The notes under the pieces were generated by a model, which had not been told where the DNA came from, ran no database searches, and saw only the letters and a list, made by a program, of their open reading frames with translations. Position numbers and translations under genes: made by a program. This document shows positions 52,586-60,677 of a stretch of 64,000 bases of DNA, piece after piece (position 1 is the first letter of the stretch; each line of letters starts with the position of its first letter). Source of the DNA: Arthrobacter bambusae (GTDB lineage Bacteria > Actinomycetota > Actinomycetes > Actinomycetales > Micrococcaceae); NCBI RefSeq assembly GCF_022606295.1, contig NZ_JAHHZS010000001.1:124001-188000 (forward strand), written 5' to 3'.

Positions 52586-53449
52586 ATGACGTCTAGCACC
52601 GCCGCCGAGTCCATTCGGTCCACCCGCAACATTCCCGCCGAGATTGCCCGCTCCTGGCTCCTTGTGAACGCCATGAAGACGGAGCTTTTCGACCAGTCGG
52701 CCTCGTCGCGCGCGGACGCCATCATCCTTGACATTGAAGACGCCGTGGACCCATCGCAGAAGGACATTGCCCGCGACAACGTCATCAACTGGCTGACCGC
52801 CGGCGGCCAGGCCTGGGTCCGCATCAACGACGCCACCAGCCCGTTCTGGGCCGATGACCTCGCCGGCCTCCGTGGCACGCCAGGTCTCTTGGGAGTCATG
52901 CTCGCCAAGACTGAGTCCGCGGACCAGGTCACCGAGTCCTTCCACCGCATGGACGGCAAGACCCCGGTCATCCCGCTCGTGGAGTCGGCCCTCGGCATCG
53001 AGGAAGCCAACCACATCGCCCGCGCACAGGGTGCCTTCCGCCTCGCCTTCGGTTCGGGCGACTTCCGCCGGGACACGGGCATGGCCGCCACGCCTGAGGC
53101 AATGGCGTACCCGCGTGCCAAGCTCGTCGTCGCCAGTCGCGTGGGCAACCTTCCGGGTCCCATCGACGGCCCCACCGTCGGCACCAACCACCCGATCCTG
53201 CGCGAGCAGACCGGGATCACTGTGACCATGGGCATGACCGGCAAGCTCTGCCTGGCCATTGACCAGACCACGGTCATCAACGAAGTCATCAGCCCGACGC
53301 CGTCCGACGTCGCCTGGGCCACGGACTTCATGAACGACTTCGAAGCCAACGGCAGGGTCATCCGCGACGGCTCCGACCTTCCGCGCCTCGGCCGCGCCGA
53401 AAAGATCATGAAGCTCGCGGTAGCCTTCGGGGTCCAGCCCTCTCTGTAA
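52586..53449 (+). CDS. CitE-like lyase (HpcH/HpaI aldolase superfamily)
   Basis: A 287-residue protein of the citrate lyase beta-like group: RSWLLVNAMKTELFD, ILDIEDAVDPSQKD (metal-binding Asp/Glu), WVRINDATSPFWADDL with the Arg, PVIPLVESALGIEEA (Glu) and FGSGDFRRDTG. Lone CitE-like enzymes cleave or make malyl-, beta-methylmalyl- or citramalyl-CoA. TACGGT lies six bases before the ATG (leaderless). No citrate lyase alpha or gamma genes are near, so it is not citrate lyase itself. Confidence 0.88.
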   Translation: MTSSTAAESIRSTRNIPAEIARSWLLVNAMKTELFDQSASSRADAIILDIEDAVDPSQKDIARDNVINWLTAGGQAWVRINDATSPFWADDLAGLRGTPGLLGVMLAKTESADQVTESFHRMDGKTPVIPLVESALGIEEANHIARAQGAFRLAFGSGDFRRDTGMAATPEAMAYPRAKLVVASRVGNLPGPIDGPTVGTNHPILREQTGITVTMGMTGKLCLAIDQTTVINEVISPTPSDVAWATDFMNDFEANGRVIRDGSDLPRLGRAEKIMKLAVAFGVQPSL

Positions 53450-53541
53450 GCGCACCCACCGACGCTCTCTCACCTAAGTCCGGCTTTTTCAGGACGCCCG
53501 CTCACGTATGAGGGAAATACCCGAACCCTCCTGCAGATGAT

Positions 53542-53630
53542 CTGAGCGGGCGTTGGCTGGAAAGCTGTCATAGGTGAGCGGGCGTTGGTGGATTGGCGGC
53601 CATAGGTGAGCGGGCGTTGGCTGGAGTCGG
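53542..53630. repeat. 32-bp tandem repeats TGAGCGGGCGTTGG
   Basis: Units start at about 53543, 53575 and 53607, each beginning TGAGCGGGCGTTGG and the first two ending CATAGG. An inverted partial copy (ACGCCCGCTCACGTATGAG) lies at 53494-53512, and GCTCGCTCAT and GCTCGCTCAC words follow at 53634-53675. No gene in the 281-bp gap 53450-53730. Confidence 0.8.
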
Positions 53631-53733
53631 ACGCTCGCTCGCTCATATCGGGTTTTGACGCCACGCTCGCTCACTTGCGTCGGTTCCCGCCCTGTGGAAC
53701 CCGCGGTTTCGGCAAGTGTCCTAAACTTGGGTG

Positions 53734-53958
53734 GTGCTGAACGAATTCTGGGCCACGGCCTCAATCGCCTACAAAACGCTGGTTTTCGGCGCGATGGGGC
53801 TTATCGCCGTCGGGATCATCCTGACGATCATTGGCAACGCCTCCCATAACCAGGGCCTTGCTCTGACGTCCTTGTTCGTGATCGGGCTCGGCCTGGTCCT
53901 GCATGTCGTGGGCATGGTGGTCCGCGGACAGCAGGTCCGCAAGAGCTTGAAGAAGTAG
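53734..53958 (+). CDS. Small two-helix membrane protein (DUF3188-like)
   Basis: A 74-residue protein with two membrane helices (about 14-34 and 43-62) and a basic tail (RGQQVRKSLKK). It resembles the DUF3188 group of short actinobacterial membrane proteins. TAAACT lies six bases before the second of two GTG codons, which sets the start at 53734. It is 8 bp ahead of the flavin monooxygenase, so the two are probably co-transcribed. Confidence 0.75.
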   Translation: MLNEFWATASIAYKTLVFGAMGLIAVGIILTIIGNASHNQGLALTSLFVIGLGLVLHVVGMVVRGQQVRKSLKK

Positions 53959-53966
53959 CCCGCGGA

Positions 53967-55466
53967 ATGACCCAGCACGCGGTGGTGATCGCCGGAGCAG
54001 GCCCCACAGGGCTGATGCTCGCGGGCGAACTGGCGTTGGCCGGCGTCGACGTAGCGATTGTCGAGCGGCGCGCAAACCAGGAGCTCGCCGGCTCACGTGC
54101 AGGCGGTTTGCACTCGCGAACCATCGAGGTCCTCGATCAGCGCGGAATTGCCGATCGCTTCTTGTCCGAAGGACAGGTCGCCCAGGTTGCGGGGTTCGGC
54201 GGCGTCCGTTTCGACCTCAGCGACTTTCCTACCCGGCACAACTACGGGCTCGGCCTGTGGCAGAACCACATCGAGCGCATCCTGGCCGGGTGGGTCGCCG
54301 AGCTGGCGGTGCCGATCTACTACGGGCGCGAGGTGACCGGTTTCGCGCAGGACGGGACCGGCGTCGACGTCGGGCTGTCCGCCGGCGAGCCGCTGCGCGC
54401 GGAATACCTCGTCGGGTGCGACGGCGGCCGCAGCCTGGTCCGTAAGGCCGCCGGCATCGAGTTCCCGGGGTGGGATCCGACCACCAGCGCCCTGATCGCC
54501 CAGGTCGAAATGGCCGAGCAGCCGCCATTGGGCGTCCACACCAACGCCTTTGGCATCCACTCGTTCGGCAAGCTCGACTACAAGATCCACGACGGCAAGA
54601 TCGTTTACGCGGAGGGTGGACCCGTCGGGGTCATGGTGACCGAAGAGCACGTCGGGGCCGCGAACGAGCCGACCCTCCAGGACCTGAGCGCGGCGCTCAT
54701 CGCCGTATGCGGGACGGACTACGGGGCCCACAGTCCCATCTGGATCTCCCGTTTCACCGATATGACCCGGCAGGCCGCGAACTACCGCGACGAACGGGTC
54801 CTCCTCGCCGGCGACGCGGCACACGTGCATGCCCCCGACGGCGGACAGGGCCTCAACACCGGCGTGCAGGATGCCGTGAACCTGGGATGGAAGCTGGCGC
54901 AGGTGGTCAAGGGGACATCGCCGGAAAGCCTCCTCGACAGCTACCACGCCGAGCGCCACCCAGTGGCCGCCCGCGTGCTGCGCAACACGATGGCGAGTGT
55001 CGCGCTCCGCCGCCAGGACGAACGCACGAAGGCCGTGGGCGAGGTCGTGGCCGAGCTCCTCGGCATGGAGGAGCCGCGCCAGCGCTTCGCGGCGATGCAG
55101 TCCGGCCTCGATGTACACTACGACGTCGGCCAGGGGCACCCGTTGCTCGGACGCCGCATGCCCGATCTCGACCTCGCCACCCCAGTCGGCCCGCTGCGTG
55201 TCTTCAGCCTGCTGCACAGTGCCCAGCCGGTGCTCCTCAACCTTGGCGAGCCCGGCAGCATCGACATCACGCCGTGGGCGGACCGCGTTCAGTTGATCGA
55301 CGCCACCTACCCCGGGACTTGGGAGCTTCCCGCAATCGGGGCAGTCCCCGCCCCCGTTGCCGTGTTGATCCGGCCCGACGGATATGTGGCCTGGGTCGGA
55401 GAAGGCTCCCAACTGGGCCTCGCCGACGCCCTCACCAGATGGTTCGGACCGCCTGCCACGGAGTAG
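53967..55466 (+). CDS. FAD-dependent aromatic monooxygenase, rifampicin monooxygenase-like
   Basis: A 499-residue class A flavoprotein. The FAD motif GAGPTG is at 10-15, the second motif YLVGCDGGRSLVRKAAG at about 150, and the GD motif VLLAGDAAHVHAPDGGQGLN at about 278-297, with QDAVNLGWKLA after it. The wording SIEVLDQRG-like (TIEVLDQRGIADRFL), HSPIWISRFTDMTRQA and the C-terminal thioredoxin-like part with VAVLIRPDGYVAWVGE are close to Rox enzymes that open the rifamycin ring. Whether it acts on rifampicin is inference; other phenolic substrates are possible. Confidence 0.87.
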   Translation: MTQHAVVIAGAGPTGLMLAGELALAGVDVAIVERRANQELAGSRAGGLHSRTIEVLDQRGIADRFLSEGQVAQVAGFGGVRFDLSDFPTRHNYGLGLWQNHIERILAGWVAELAVPIYYGREVTGFAQDGTGVDVGLSAGEPLRAEYLVGCDGGRSLVRKAAGIEFPGWDPTTSALIAQVEMAEQPPLGVHTNAFGIHSFGKLDYKIHDGKIVYAEGGPVGVMVTEEHVGAANEPTLQDLSAALIAVCGTDYGAHSPIWISRFTDMTRQAANYRDERVLLAGDAAHVHAPDGGQGLNTGVQDAVNLGWKLAQVVKGTSPESLLDSYHAERHPVAARVLRNTMASVALRRQDERTKAVGEVVAELLGMEEPRQRFAAMQSGLDVHYDVGQGHPLLGRRMPDLDLATPVGPLRVFSLLHSAQPVLLNLGEPGSIDITPWADRVQLIDATYPGTWELPAIGAVPAPVAVLIRPDGYVAWVGEGSQLGLADALTRWFGPPATE

Positions 55467-55511
55467 CCGTCCGGCTCTTCTTACCGGCTCAGGGGCCGAT
55501 AGGGTTGGATC

Positions 55512-55961
55512 ATGACTATTAACCCGGATTTGCAGGGCCGCAGCTACCCTGCCTCAGAGGTGTACGACGTCGGCCGCGAAAAGATCCGGGAGTTCGCCCG
55601 GGCCGTGAAGGCCACCCACCCCGCCCACTTCGACGTCGAAGCCGCCAAAGCGCTTGGCCACAGCGACCTCGTCGCCCCGCCGACCTTCGCCATCATCGTC
55701 GCCCAGCGGGCGGATGCCCAGCTGATCGAGGACCCCGATTCAGGGATCGACTTCAGCCGCGTGGTGCACGCCGACCAGCGCTTCACGCACCACCGCGCGA
55801 TCGTTGCCGGGGATCAGTTGCGGGCCGAACTGCACGTCGACGGCGTCCGCGCCATGGGCGGTGGGGCCATGATCACGACGCGTTCGGAAATCACAACGTT
55901 GGACGGCGAAAAGGTCGCCACCACCACGTCGTCCATCCTGGTCCGCGGAGAGGGACAGTAG
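55512..55961 (+). CDS. hadA: (3R)-hydroxyacyl-ACP dehydratase subunit HadA-like
   Basis: A 149-residue hot-dog protein of the MaoC N-terminal type: GREKIREFARAVKATHPAHFD, DLVAPPTFAIIV, and VVHADQRFTHHRAIVAGD. In the two-subunit dehydratase this partner shapes the acyl channel and lacks the catalytic residues. TAGGGT six bases before the ATG indicates a leaderless mRNA. Two bases separate it from hadB. Confidence 0.9.
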   Translation: MTINPDLQGRSYPASEVYDVGREKIREFARAVKATHPAHFDVEAAKALGHSDLVAPPTFAIIVAQRADAQLIEDPDSGIDFSRVVHADQRFTHHRAIVAGDQLRAELHVDGVRAMGGGAMITTRSEITTLDGEKVATTTSSILVRGEGQ

Positions 55962-55963
55962 CC

Positions 55964-56401
55964 ATGAGCTTGAAACTTGAAGAACTCACCGTCGGGCAGG
56001 AAATCGGCACCCGCAGCATCGAGGTCACGCGCCAGGACCTGGTCAAGTACGCGGGCGCGTCGGGCGACTTCAATCCGATCCACTGGAACGAATCCTTCGC
56101 CACCGGCGTCGAGCTTCCCGGAGTCATCGCCCACGGCATGTTCACCATGGGCTCTGCCGTGCAGTTGGTGAGCGACTGGGCCGGCGACCCTGCCGCCGTC
56201 GTCGACTACCAGACGCGCTTCACCAAGCCCGTGCTGGTCGCCGACACCACCGGTACCAGCGAGCCCGGCGCCGTGATCGAGGTTGCCGGAGTGGTGGGAG
56301 CGCTCGACGCCGAGGCCCGCACCGCGCGCATCGACTTGATCGTCACCTTCGGCGGCCAGAAGGTCCTCATGAAGTCCCAAGCCGTTGTGAAACTTGCGTA
56401 A
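55964..56401 (+). CDS. hadB: (3R)-hydroxyacyl-ACP dehydratase subunit HadB-like (MaoC)
   Basis: A 145-residue MaoC-like hydratase with the catalytic region YAGASGDFNPIHWNESFA (Asp and His at about 32 and 37) and ELPGVIAHGMFTMG. With HadA it dehydrates hydroxyacyl-ACP in fatty acid elongation. Micrococcaceae lack mycolic acids, so the pair presumably serves ordinary type II fatty acid synthesis. The hadA-hadB-murB order is conserved in actinobacteria. Confidence 0.92.
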   Translation: MSLKLEELTVGQEIGTRSIEVTRQDLVKYAGASGDFNPIHWNESFATGVELPGVIAHGMFTMGSAVQLVSDWAGDPAAVVDYQTRFTKPVLVADTTGTSEPGAVIEVAGVVGALDAEARTARIDLIVTFGGQKVLMKSQAVVKLA

Positions 56402-56417
56402 GTAATCAGCTCGCGCG

Positions 56418-56448
56418 CCGGGGCGCGCGCCTGACCGGCGCGCCCCGG
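56418..56448 (+). terminator. GC-only hairpin between hadB and murB
   Basis: CCGGGGCGCGC and GCGCGCCCCGG, 11 bp perfect, 16 bp after the hadB stop. No T-run. Together with the separate -10 element of murB it implies that murB is its own transcript. Confidence 0.65.
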
Positions 56449-56486
56449 GGTCGGCTGGCACAACGAATCCCAGCTAGGCTTGTTTG

Positions 56487-57554
56487 GTGACCCAGACGAT
56501 GCTTTCCGAACTGACCACGGCCGCCGTTGGTGGCCCTGCCGGCGCCTTTGTGGAGGCCCGCACCGAGGCGGAAATCATCGACGCCGTCCGCTCGGCGGAT
56601 GCTGCGGGCGAGAAACTGCTCATTATCGGCGGGGGATCCAACCTGCTGGTTTCCGACGCCGGATACCCGGGCACTGTGCTGAAGATCGCTTCGCAGGGCT
56701 TCACCGTCAACTCGGAAGACAGCTGCGGAGGCGTTTCCGTGGTGGTCCAGGCAGGGCACAACTGGGACGCCCTTGTGGGGCACTCGGTGCTGCACGCGTG
56801 GTCCGGGCTGGAAGCCCTCTCCGGCATCCCGGGTGCCACGGGCGCCACTCCTGTGCAGAATGTTGGCGCTTATGGTGCCGACGTGTCCCAGACCATCGCC
56901 GCCGTGCGCACCTGGGACCGCGAACGCAACGCCGTGCAAACCTTCACCAACTCGGAGCTCAAGTTCGGCTACCGGGATTCCATCCTCAAACAGACCACCA
57001 CCGAGGGCTCGCCACGTTACGTCGTGCTGACGGTTGAATTCCAGCTGCCGCTCGGACGCATGAGTGCGCCCATCCGGTACGCGGAGTTGGCCCGGTCCCT
57101 CGGGGTCGAGGCCGGGAAGCGCGCGTATTCCAACGACGTCCGGCGCGAAGTCCTGCGGCTGCGCGCCTCCAAGGGCATGGTCCTCGACGCTTCGGACAGG
57201 GATACGTACTCCACGGGTTCCTTCTTCACCAACCCGATTGTTCCGGCCACCGCAGCTGCCTCGCTGCCCGAGGGAGCGCCGCAGTACCCCGCCGGGAACG
57301 ACGGCCTCGTGAAGCTGTCCGCAGCCTGGCTGATCGACCAGGCCGGCTTCGAAAAGGGCTTCGGACTCGATCCCGCGGGCGTGTCCGGCGGGCGGGCCTC
57401 GCTGTCCACGAAACACACCCTCGCCATCACCAACCGCGGAGGGGCGAGCGCGGAGGATCTTGTGGCCATCGCGCGCGAGGTGCGCCGCGGCGTCGTCGAG
57501 CGCTTTGGCATCGAACTGCACCCGGAGCCGCTACTGATCGGTTTGGCCCTGTAG
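56487..57554 (+). CDS. murB: UDP-N-acetylmuramate dehydrogenase
   Basis: A 355-residue type I MurB. FAD-binding GGGSNLLVSD (about 49-58), GIPGATGATPVQNVGAYGAD (about 114-133), the catalytic Ser in YSTGSFFTNP, and the Glu in HPEPLLIG near the end. It reduces enolpyruvyl-UDP-GlcNAc to UDP-MurNAc in peptidoglycan synthesis. TAGGCT six bases before the GTG at 56487 decides the start over the TTG at 56484. Confidence 0.95.
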   Translation: MTQTMLSELTTAAVGGPAGAFVEARTEAEIIDAVRSADAAGEKLLIIGGGSNLLVSDAGYPGTVLKIASQGFTVNSEDSCGGVSVVVQAGHNWDALVGHSVLHAWSGLEALSGIPGATGATPVQNVGAYGADVSQTIAAVRTWDRERNAVQTFTNSELKFGYRDSILKQTTTEGSPRYVVLTVEFQLPLGRMSAPIRYAELARSLGVEAGKRAYSNDVRREVLRLRASKGMVLDASDRDTYSTGSFFTNPIVPATAAASLPEGAPQYPAGNDGLVKLSAAWLIDQAGFEKGFGLDPAGVSGGRASLSTKHTLAITNRGGASAEDLVAIAREVRRGVVERFGIELHPEPLLIGLAL

Positions 57555-57586
57555 GAGCCTGCGTAGGTCCCTGCGAGGAACGCGCT

Positions 57587-58054
57587 TCAGCGCTTTCCGG
57601 TCGGATGGACCTTGTTGAGCAAGAGGAACGTCAGTCCGCAGCTCGCGGCCCCCAAGAGGAAGATCTGGCTGAACGCCATGCTCTGGGGCGACGGACCGCC
57701 CGGGGAAATCCAGCCTGCCGCCGCAAAGCCGGCCACGCCCAGGAGCATGACAATCGCGGCGAGCAGGAAACTGCGCACTTGATCGTTCGCGCCAGTGAAC
57801 CCGGATTCGGGATCGTCAACGCGCCGATCGGACGATGGCTGGCTCGCGGCTGCAAGGCCCAGGAGCAGGGCGGCCGCGCCTGTGGCGGCAAGTCCAACCT
57901 CCTGGACAGTCTGCATCGACGGGGATAACCGGACCCCCGCACCAACAGCTATGGCCAAGCCGCAGACAAGCCCGACGGCGGCAGCGCACCAACCAGCGGC
58001 TGCTAACCGCCGGCTGAGCGGCCGCAGCAGCGGACCTAACTCACCGAACAGCAT
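57587..58054 (-). CDS. Hypothetical membrane protein
   Basis: A 155-residue protein with four hydrophobic segments (about 18-40, 50-70, 92-112, 126-145) and a charged middle loop. No family recognised. TACGCT six bases before the ATG and AGGGGA between them support both the start and its translation. Convergent with murB. Confidence 0.72.
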   Translation of the reverse strand: MLFGELGPLLRPLSRRLAAAGWCAAAVGLVCGLAIAVGAGVRLSPSMQTVQEVGLAATGAAALLLGLAAASQPSSDRRVDDPESGFTGANDQVRSFLLAAIVMLLGVAGFAAAGWISPGGPSPQSMAFSQIFLLGAASCGLTFLLLNKVHPTGKR

Positions 58055-58163
58055 TCCCCTAGCGTAGGAGTGCCCGCTGGACGGCCCCTGTGAGCGGCAT
58101 GGGAGTTCCTCCTGCGAGCAATTGAGGACTGAAGCTGTCCGCCATGCGTCCTACGATGGGGCC

Positions 58164-59282
58164 ATGGCAGCTTCGGCGAGGATCAGCGTCACCCCCGGAG
58201 TCATGGGCAGGATGCGGCTCGCGAGCCAAGGATTGCTTGGGGGTTTCGGCAGCCCGGAGGAATGCGTCTCCCGGATGGGTGCCATGCAGGCCCAAGACCT
58301 TGCCTCGGCGTTCTGGGCCGTGGGGGAGAGGGTCCCCGGTTCCGGACTATCCAAGGTGTTGGAAGCGCTGGAGAGCGGCACAGTGGTCCGGTCCTGGCCT
58401 ATGCGAGGCACGCTGCACCTGGTTCCGCCGCAGGACTTGCGCTGGATCCTCGCCATCACCACAGAGCGATCCATGCGTTCTGTTGCCGCACGGCACCGGG
58501 AACTCGGCATCGACGAGACGGACGTCGCGACGTGCCGGGACCTGGCCCTCGAACGCGTCTGCGGCAGTCCTGGCGCCACGCGCGAGGAGCTTTTCAAGAT
58601 CTTCGAATCCGCTGGCCAAATGACGTCGGCCCAACGCGGCATCCATTTGCTCTGGATTCTGTGCCAGAACGCCTGGCTGGTGCAAGGTCCTCCGGCGGGC
58701 ACGGCAGGCAAAGCCCTGGGACAGCAACTGTTCGTCGCCTTCGATGAGTGGATTCCGGAATCCCGGCGCCTCGACCGTGGAGAAGGAATTGCCGAATTCC
58801 TGCTCAGGTATATTCGCAGCCACGGACCGGCCACACTCGCGGACTTCGCGTGGTGGAGCCAGATTCCCAAAGCCGAAGTCCGGGCAGCCCACGAGGCCAT
58901 CCGCGGCCAACTCGTTGAGCTCGTCTTCCGGGAAACGTCCTATTGGCTGTCGCCCGAGACGGCGGCACTGCTCGACGACGGCGTTCCCGGCTCGCGTACG
59001 GTCCTCGCCTTGCCTGGATTCGATGAATTCCTGCTCGGGTATAAGGACCGCAGCCTTGTCCTGCCCCCTGGGCATTTCCAGAAAGTCGTTCCTGGGGGCA
59101 ACGGGGTCTTCAAGCGGATGATTGTGTCAGGCGCCGAAGTGGTGGGCACCTGGTCCCGCAGCGGCACCGGCCGGAGCGCCGTCGTCGTGCCTGAACCGTT
59201 CGCTGCGGAAGGCCTGGCCCCTGCGGCCAAACGATCCTTCGAACTCCAGGCGGCGAAGTACCTGCGGTTCATGGAGAGCTGA
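58164..59282 (+). CDS. Winged-helix DNA-binding protein (HTH_42 / AlkX-YcaQ type)
   Basis: A 372-residue protein of the HTH_42 family: MGAMQAQDLASAFWAVGER near residue 35, SWPMRGTLHLVPPQDLRWIL (about 77-96), and GFDEFLLGYKDRS (about 290-302). Related proteins are DNA glycosylases that unhook interstrand crosslinks (YcaQ, AlkX) or antibiotic self-resistance factors (AlkZ); the catalytic QxQ/QxD motif appears here as QAQD in MQAQDL, so crosslink repair is possible. TACGAT six bases before the ATG sets the start. Confidence 0.85.
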   Translation: MAASARISVTPGVMGRMRLASQGLLGGFGSPEECVSRMGAMQAQDLASAFWAVGERVPGSGLSKVLEALESGTVVRSWPMRGTLHLVPPQDLRWILAITTERSMRSVAARHRELGIDETDVATCRDLALERVCGSPGATREELFKIFESAGQMTSAQRGIHLLWILCQNAWLVQGPPAGTAGKALGQQLFVAFDEWIPESRRLDRGEGIAEFLLRYIRSHGPATLADFAWWSQIPKAEVRAAHEAIRGQLVELVFRETSYWLSPETAALLDDGVPGSRTVLALPGFDEFLLGYKDRSLVLPPGHFQKVVPGGNGVFKRMIVSGAEVVGTWSRSGTGRSAVVVPEPFAAEGLAPAAKRSFELQAAKYLRFMES

Positions 59283-59338
59283 CGGCACCCAACTCATCCC
59301 CACCGCCACCCTCGCCTCGCAAGTCCCCGCGGGCCCCC

Positions 59339-59390
59339 GCAGTTGATGTCGTTATGAGCGTTCAAAACGACATCAACTACGGGTTAGTTG
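59339..59390. repeat. TGTCGTT/AACGACA palindromic repeat, copy E (left arm damaged)
   Basis: 52 bp: CGCAGTTGATGTCGTTATGA pairs with the right half, which runs through AACGACATCAACTAC to GGGTTAGTTG. The left outer arm is displaced: CACCCAACT occurs at about 59286, with some 40 bp of unrelated sequence in between. It lies between convergent HTH_42 and asd genes. Confidence 0.8.
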
Positions 59391-59405
59391 AATAAGGCAG
59401 GACGC

Positions 59406-60560
59406 CTAGAGGGTGCCGGTAGCGATCTTCAGCATGCGGCGCAGCGGTTCGGCGGCGCCCCAGAGGAGCTGGTCGCCCACGGTGAACGCGCTGATGTATT
59501 CAGGACCCATCTCGAGCTTGCGGATACGGCCCACGGGGATCTCCAAGGTGCCGGAGGCAGCCACCGGGGTGAGGTCGGCCATGGAGGCTTCCTTCGTGTT
59601 GGGCACAACCTTGGCCCACTCGTTGTCGGCGTCCAGGAGCTTTTCGATTTCGGCGACGGACAGGTCCTCGCGCAGCTTGAGCGTCAGTGCCTGGGAGTGG
59701 GAGCGCATGGCGCCGATACGGACGCAGAGCCCGTCCATGACCACATGGTCCTTGCCCGGCTTTCCGTTGCCGGTGCCGAGGATCTTGTTGGTTTCCACCC
59801 CGGCCTTCCACTCTTCCTTGGACTGGCCATTGCCGAGGTCGGCGTCGATCCACGGTATCAGGGAGCCTGCAAGCGGCACGCCGAACTGGGTGGCGTCGAC
59901 GCCGGTGCGCTGGGTGGCCAGGACCTTGCGGTCGATTTCCAGGATCGCGGAGGCGGGATCGTCCAGTTCGCTGCTGACTTCGTTGTTGAGGGTGCCGAAC
60001 TGGTTGAGCAGTTCGCGCATGTGGCGGGCACCGCCGCCCGACGCCGCCTGGTAGGTCATGGAGGTGCCCCACTCGACCAGGTTGTTCTTGAACAGGCCGC
60101 CGAGTCCCATGAGCATGCAGGAAACCGTGCAGTTGCCGCCGATGTAGTCCTTCACGCCGCCGGACAGGCCGGCGTCGATGACGTCGCGGTTGATGGGGTC
60201 CAGCACGATGATGGAGTCGTCGTTCATGCGCAGCGTGGACGCGGCGTCGATCCAGAGCCCGGCCCAGCCCCGGCTGCGAAGCTCGCCGTGGACCTGCTTT
60301 GTGTAGTCGCCGCCCTGGGCTGTGACAATAATCGGCAGCTTGGCAAGAGTCTCAATGTCGAACGCGTTCTCGAGCTTGCCTGCGGCACCTTCTGCTGTAC
60401 CAGCGAAAGACGGCGCGGCACCTCCCGCGTTCGAGGTGGAGAAAAATACCGGGTTGATGTTGGCGAAGTCGCCCTCTTCCTGCATGCGCTGCATCAGGAC
60501 GGAGCCGACCATGCCACGCCAACCGACCAGTCCAACGGACGGATTAGCTGCTGTAGTCAT
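59406..60560 (-). CDS. asd: Aspartate-semialdehyde dehydrogenase (E. coli-like long form)
   Basis: A 384-residue enzyme. The N-terminal fold reads [17 protein letters not shown], the nucleophile is Cys144 in GGNCTVSCM, and [16 protein letters not shown] plus [12 protein letters not shown] supply substrate Arg/His. This wording and length match the proteobacterial Asd type rather than the shorter form usual in corynebacteria and mycobacteria. It makes aspartate semialdehyde for lysine, threonine, methionine and diaminopimelate. TAGACT lies six bases before ATG 60560 (leaderless). No lysC adjacent. Confidence 0.95.
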   Translation of the reverse strand: MTTAANPSVGLVGWRGMVGSVLMQRMQEEGDFANINPVFFSTSNAGGAAPSFAGTAEGAAGKLENAFDIETLAKLPIIVTAQGGDYTKQVHGELRSRGWAGLWIDAASTLRMNDDSIIVLDPINRDVIDAGLSGGVKDYIGGNCTVSCMLMGLGGLFKNNLVEWGTSMTYQAASGGGARHMRELLNQFGTLNNEVSSELDDPASAILEIDRKVLATQRTGVDATQFGVPLAGSLIPWIDADLGNGQSKEEWKAGVETNKILGTGNGKPGKDHVVMDGLCVRIGAMRSHSQALTLKLREDLSVAEIEKLLDADNEWAKVVPNTKEASMADLTPVAASGTLEIPVGRIRKLEMGPEYISAFTVGDQLLWGAAEPLRRMLKIATGTL

Positions 60561-60611
60561 TGAACCAGTCTAGACTTTCGCGGCTCCCGGCCGCTGTCGG
60601 TTACGTCACGA

Positions 60612-60677
60612 CCCAACTGACTGGCAATAGGTGTCGTTATGAGCCCTCTAAACGACATCTAATGCGAGCTACTTGAG
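60612..60677. repeat. TGTCGTT/AACGACA palindromic repeat, copy F
   Basis: 66 bp upstream of asd and overlapping the end of the small membrane gene at 60669, whose stop codon lies in the right arm. Left arm is well kept (CCCAACTGACTGGCA); right arm has drifted (TGCGAGCTACTTGAG). Confidence 0.85.

Noticed and set aside
52586..53449. True citrate lyase beta subunit
   Set aside because: No alpha, gamma or accessory citrate lyase genes are present; stand-alone CitE-like proteins have other CoA substrates.
53542..53630. Possible CRISPR array
   Set aside because: Only three units, no constant-length unique spacers, units directly abut and vary, and no cas genes nearby.
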